DNA from: Phoronis australis
Lineage: Eukaryota > Phoronida > Phoronidae
Assembly: GCA_002633005.1 (NCBI GenBank)
Contig: NMRA01000039.1
Span: 553,225 to 617,224 of the forward strand
Direction of reading: 5' to 3'
DNA: 64,000 nt
Both the position numbers and the translations under genes were made by a program. This document shows positions 59,074-64,000 of the stretch, one piece after another; position 1 is the first letter of the stretch, and every line of letters begins with the position of its first letter. The notes under the pieces were generated by a model, which was not told the DNA's origin, did not search any database, and saw only the letters and a program-made list of their open reading frames with translations.

Positions 59074-59464
59074 TTGTTATTAGTGATGACTGGTATGTGA
59101 TAAGCTTGAATTATATTGCGTACGAACAAACTTATTTCAGCTTGGAGAACGATGTTTACAACCGCGTATCGTCTTACAGTTATCGCTTAAAAATGTGGTC
59201 GCACTCTCGACGCTCCCTGCTGTTACATGTATCTACGATTCCCTGGATTAAGGGGACCACAACTTTGGTATATAATCGCCATTTATTGCTGGGTTCAGTA
59301 ACTTATTAAAACAGTCCTAAGAATTCCTTGCTAGGGCGATGCGTCGGTGCTTTCAGGCAGTCCAGTCTTCGCTGTAGTTTTGTCAGTGTCGAGTTGTCCG
59401 CAAGATCAAGGCAATTTTCCCCGAACCGTTCTCAACAACAAAAACGTGAACAACTGGAGACAAA

Positions 59465-62400
59465 TTGCGATATAAAAGTGCTTTATTTCAAGATCACAAA
59501 TGAAAACATCACAATTCCAACAAATTATGTACATTTGAAAAACTCAACAAATCTTTTCAAGTCCTTACAAAGCTCATGCCATCACTGGAGATTACTTCCT
59601 CCAAACGACCAACAGCAAAAATATAAATAAATACACAAAACAAAAATAAAGCCTGTCATATATTCCTTATCCACCGAATTGTGAATGCATATTGTGTTGA
59701 ACGAGATAGTATGTTCCGCGGAAGACGATTGTAGGTTACCTCACTAACATTCACAGAACAACGATAAAACATGAGAAAATTTAACAACACTACGACCAAG
59801 TATATCTTTGAAGGCAAATCGTAACAGTCTTCCAACAGAATTACACAAAAATCGTTAGATGCGTAAATACGACAATTTCAAAACACTCTGAAGTTGAATT
59901 TAAAATAAAAAAAATTCCACATCGACATAAGACATCACCCATAGCAACTGAGGATAGACATGATTTGAACAGATTTGTGGGTGCTGCTGCTTGAAAACCC
60001 CCTCTGTACAGTTAACAACTGTAACAGCAAATGGAAATGGGTCTCATTGTTGCGACTTGATATCACTAACGTCAGTTCATAACTTTCCAGAGTTGAAATC
60101 AACATTCGAGATTTAGATTTACGTAACTGGCTCCCAATTGCTCCCACGGGGGTCATTTTATTGTGCCCTTGAAATTGAAGAGATGAATGCTCAGTGACCT
60201 AGAAATATATTTTACTGCTCCACATGGAAATGATCGATATTTGCTGCCCAGATTAAAGACTGTCTCTCCACCTCATTTAGTTAGTGTACAAATTAGTGTG
60301 AAATTTAATGTTAATTGGTCGAATTTTATTCCAAAGTGATGCTTTTTCAACATGGTGTCAGTGTAAAGTTTTAAAGTTTTTAATCTTTCTAGAGGTGCAC
60401 TGATAAAATGACGACCTAATTTTAACAAGGTCAAACTAAAATTTAATAAACCTAAATAAATTGATAGTAAAAAAGCAAATATCTAGAGGGTTGAATTAAA
60501 GAATTATTCATGATTTATTGATGATACTTTTTCATTCAAGAAATTCAATCTATTTTACAATCAGTAGATAAGAAATGTTTTTTAATCTAGACCTTAGGGG
60601 TTTATTTTGGCTCCAAGAAGGTTAGGCAAGACTTCTCAAAAATGTCCTTTTGAATAAAGTATGCTACTAAAAATTTCTATAAAGGAAAAGTGTAAAAATA
60701 ACACATAAAAACAACATTAATATGTACATAATATTTGCATGACGCAGTAAGAATTCACATTTAAATTGACGCTCAATAACAACATTTTGATTGTTTAATA
60801 TTGTGCTACAGAGATTAGTTTAAAACATTTCACCATGGTGGACAAAAATTAAACTTTATGAATGCAAAACATGAAATGGTTTAAGTTAGAATAAGAATAA
60901 TTGCTCAAAAAACAAAATATTAGCACCCATTGACCTAAAGTGACAGCAACACATGTTGCATTTTGCAATATACAAATGATAGTTTTAATGTAAACTCAAC
61001 TAAAAATTCATTTGTCAAAAACAAATATCACTGTTCAAATGCTGAGGCAAACCACATAATTCCTTACAAAAGAAACTTTCCTGATATGTAGTAGAAAATC
61101 ACTATCTACACACTGATATAAAAGAATGTCACAAGCCCTTGAACTGAAAAATTATCTACTTTCATGAATCCAAAAAGGCATAATTTGCCAAGTCACAACT
61201 GGATTAAACATAACAAGATTCATCCAAAAGTAGTCACTTCTTGCCCTGGGTTTCTGACAACACCATTATGCCTCAAACAGCCCAGGCGTGTATGCCTTAA
61301 ACCTCTGCCTTCAATCAGATTAGATCATGGATTCAACTTGAAATTATTTTTGACACATAACATTCTACTCTTGTGCAAACTCAAGATAAGTGTCCATCAT
61401 TTCATGCTTCAGTGCACAGGTGACTACCTAACCCTAGTTCACACTTTATGAACCTCATCAGTAAAGCTGTAAAGTTGCCGGTCTTTCTACGACATCTTGA
61501 GTCCAAACTTTTGAACAAGACATTCACCCACATAAACCATAACATACTTGAACACACAAACATCAACACTTGTCTTGAGTTAGCACCAAAGTAGAATAAA
61601 AAATATTTCTATTTTGAGTAAAAACATTAGACCCCCGCTCTGGTTTATGTTCATCAAGTTAACTAGAGGTCAACCCAGATGTTCAAAACCTTCCAATGAT
61701 ACCATTATGTTTCAAACAACAGCCCAAGCTTCAGATTTCAACCTTTCATTTCCATTAGAGGCTGGCTTTTTACTATACCGGGTAGGCCTAGTTTCAATTA
61801 AAAAGTCAATTACAGGTCTGCTAAGACGAACAAAATCTTCGTAAAAAGTTCATCATTAGGACGTAGTACCAAGTGTCGCCTTAAAATATCGATACAGATT
61901 CATCAACAGAGGCACTGCCCCTCCCCCCCACCTAGTGGTGGGTTTCATAAAAGAACTTGACATCCTATCTTCACCTATGAAAACTAATCACTGGTGATTT
62001 TTTTCTACCAGTAAAAATAGACAACAAACATAAAATTCAAAGAAAGTCTCCAACTTCGACATTTCTTAGTACGCGAAATTAATATTTAAAATGTTGTCAA
62101 GTTATGAGTGTCCAGTAAAAAGTCCCAGAAATTTAAAGCCACAATTTTTGTCAATTTTTAATAAAATAAAATCCACAGCGTCCATCAGAGGCTGAATTAC
62201 GATAAAATCCACCACACACTTATGCTGAATTTGAAACATTACGGTAAATACACAAAAAGTATAGCACAACATTTCAACCTAGACAGCAGCCCAACAGAGA
62301 TTTCAATTCCACACAACCATAAAGAGAATATTACTTTTCGAGTCAGAGGATTGTAAATTCTCAGTCTTCTTCTATTTCGTAAAGCCTTCAGACTTGCTGA

Positions 62401-63358
62401 GGCCCATAGTTCTTAAAAAGCGTATCCTGCACGGCAGGTTCTTTGGTTACAGTAACGATGCAAATTCGTGACCAACTGGACAAGAGGTTTTCGGACAATC
62501 TTTTAAATGTGCATTCAAATGAGAGTAAGCAAAAGTACTATCTCTTCACAATACACAAGGTCCTATGACTTAAACCCACACGATCTTCATAAGAATGAGT
62601 CACCAGTTAATTTCAACGACTTTTAACCTTACACACTCTTCAGATTCTAGGGTGTACTGCATTAGTTTGTAACAGATTCTAAGAGCGACAAGATAATCTC
62701 TACTACAGGGTGAGATAGCAAAAGGTGGTACGGCACTATTAAATGCCTACAGATGGCCCTGTCAGCAACAGTGCACAGCATTGGGTTGACTCAGTTACCA
62801 ACCCCTCAGTGAATGCTTATCTAAACTTGTGCACCAGATTTATAAGGTCACATAGTTATGGCACTACCTAATGCTACAGACTGTTTGGCAAAGTCAGGGT
62901 CACATATTCTGTCTACATGAAGCAGTAACAGGTTCATTGAGCCATTACTAATTGCATCTCTTATGACACCTTCAAAGTTCATGAGCACAGCAGAGCCTTC
63001 CCATGCTTGATGGAGCTTGCACCTTCACAAGCTGGCCACTGTGTCTGATGGCCTATAAAGATGTTTCACTGCACAACCTTCCTGACAGCAAAATCCATCA
63101 ACAACCTCTATCAACAACACACACAATACAAAATGGTGATCAAACAGTGCCAAATGACCATAAGACGGTAACTTCACACATACATTTCTTCCAGACCTTC
63201 AGGGCATGACAACAATGGCACACCATCAGCACAAGTATACTGCTGTTGACTTCCAAGTCGTTTTGAAGTGCCAGATGCTGACACCCGTGAATGGAATTAG
63301 ATTACAGGTTAGAAAGACGATAAGGATAGATGCATACATGCGCGCACAAATGCCAGCA
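59465..63358 (-). other. Probable long 3' UTR of the KCNH-like gene
   Basis: About 3.9 kb of AT-rich sequence follows the stop at 63359 without a convincing frame on either strand. It ends near a consensus AATAAA on the minus strand at 59487-59482, with a GT-rich stretch (minus strand, about 59455-59430) just beyond. The extent is inferred from composition and that signal. A pyrimidine-rich tract is seen at 61917-61931. Confidence 0.45.
59482..59487 (-). terminator. Candidate polyadenylation signal
   Basis: AATAAA on the minus strand, followed 25-50 nt later by a GT-rich segment (GTTGTTCACGTTTTTGTTG). It is the most complete polyadenylation signature downstream of the KCNH-like stop. Confidence 0.5.
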
Positions 63359-64000
63359 CTACAGAGATGTGTTCTCCTGAATGGGGATCACAACAGAATC
63401 CATACTGGCTGGTGACTGTTCCAGTCCTTTCACTCCGTTAGTGTCCATCCGCTGCAGGTCAATGATCTCATTCTCTGGGATGTCACCTTCATCTATGAAC
63501 GGGTAAACGTCACACAGAGAACTGAGGTCTGTTGAAGCTGGTGGTAACGCTGAACCATGACCACCATTGTCCACACCGTTGTATTTGCTGGATGGCCGTG
63601 GCCTCAAAACACCATCCAATTTCCTGTCTCTTTTCAACGATTCGATGAACCCCACCCTCTGTTGTGGCGTAGGTGCAATGTTCAAAACGCGATCCCCGCC
63701 ACTGGTTTTTAATATCGGCCTGGCATTAAATGTCTGAGCATGCTGTGGATCTGACTTTTGCTGAATGAAAAAGGTATTCTCTGGCGATGATGAGAGTGAC
63801 TTTGAGTGAGCAGTGCTGCCATCTGGTGACACCTGCACAAGATTCAGCAGTGTGCGCAAGTCTCTGCTTAGTGAGACAACCTCTTTAGACAGTGAGGTCA
63901 CTTGCTTGTCCAGATGCTCTACAGAGGTCCTCGTCTTATCAAGGTCTTGCCTCATTTCCAAGAGTGCCAAAGATTCCTCCGACGACGATAGCTTTGCTCC
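63359..64000 (-). CDS. C-terminal tail of a probable KCNH-type K+ channel (partial)
   Basis: Open to the window edge and closed by TAG at 63361-63359; 213 codons visible. Near its start is a coiled-coil with heptads (LDKTRTSVEHLDKQVTSL, then SKEVVSLSRDLRTLLNLVQ). The rest is a Ser/Pro/Asp-rich tail that ends MDSVVIPIQENTSL. A short C-terminal coiled coil before a disordered tail is typical of EAG/ERG/ELK channels, and SLSRDL..LL resembles ELK members. The pore and cyclic-nucleotide-binding domain would lie outside the window, so the assignment is tentative; another coiled-coil membrane or scaffold protein is possible. The coding nature is well supported by the length of the frame and its clean stop. 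Confidence 0.5.
   Translation of the reverse strand, partial: GAKLSSSEESLALLEMRQDLDKTRTSVEHLDKQVTSLSKEVVSLSRDLRTLLNLVQVSPDGSTAHSKSLSSSPENTFFIQQKSDPQHAQTFNARPILKTSGGDRVLNIAPTPQQRVGFIESLKRDRKLDGVLRPRPSSKYNGVDNGGHGSALPPASTDLSSLCDVYPFIDEGDIPENEIIDLQRMDTNGVKGLEQSPASMDSVVIPIQENTSL

Larger units (their letters stand above)
57970..59464. other. Intergenic between gene B and the KCNH-like 3' end
   Basis: Convergent genes meet here. Holds the 20-nt duplication and the 25-nt minisatellite; no coding content recognised. Confidence 0.5.

Noticed and set aside
1-64000. CRISPR arrays, bacterial operons, rRNA genes
   Set aside because: No regularly spaced direct repeats, no bacterial gene organisation and no rRNA sequence; the window is eukaryotic.

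Overview
The window is animal nuclear DNA: AT-rich, intron-containing, with GT-AG splice sites, a CA microsatellite, long non-coding stretches and many decayed transposable elements. The mixture of Penelope-like elements of two types, BEL/Pao, a tyrosine-recombinase plus SGNH fragment, a LINE, THAP-domain relics and kinesin-light-chain-like TPR arrays fits a marine invertebrate, most likely a non-vertebrate deuterostome such as a hemichordate, lancelet or echinoderm. The species cannot be fixed from sequence alone. Two isolated N bases and tandem near-duplicates suggest a draft assembly.

The best supported host gene is a nicotinamide riboside kinase (NMRK type). It is assembled here from seven short coding exons on the minus strand (31368 down to 19786). 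All splice sites are canonical and the phases are compatible, giving 192 residues. A THAP-domain ORF, a CA repeat and several unexplained ORFs lie in its introns.

The most unusual content is a pair of paralogous multi-pass membrane proteins on the plus strand, near opposite ends of the window: A, main exon 8561-9444; B, exons 55401-55440 and 57059-57969. They share a phase-1 intron just before the first membrane helix and conserved motifs (YGS.F....WWR, VLHT.RLIQ). I do not recognise them as a known receptor class. Each lies downstream of a copy of the same foldback-type repeat (5282-7135 and 53095-54650).

At the right edge, the minus strand carries the last coding exon of a probable KCNH-type potassium channel (63359-64000). 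It is followed by an AT-rich stretch that looks like a 3.9 kb 3' UTR ending at an AATAAA near 59482.

Layout: 1-5.2 kb, no gene, one 16-nt minisatellite; 5.3-7.1 kb, foldback repeat; 8.6-9.4 kb, membrane gene A; 10.25-10.34 kb, hairpin; 10.7-12.5 kb, decayed ORF family; 14.0-14.7 kb, unrecognised broken ORF; 16.2-17.8 kb, duplicated flank and Penelope remnants; 19.8-31.4 kb, NMRK; 34.3-34.6 kb, orphan membrane exon; 35.7-36.4 kb, diverged tandem repeat; 39.1-40.1 kb, possible small secreted protein; 41.3-43.8 kb, graveyard of BEL/Pao, tyrosine recombinase/SGNH and LINE pieces; 46.0 kb, broken THAP; 49.3-50.65 kb, broken TPR array; 51.6-53.1 kb, Penelope element; 53.1-54.65 kb, foldback repeat; 55.4-58.0 kb, membrane gene B; 59.5-64 kb, KCNH 3' end.
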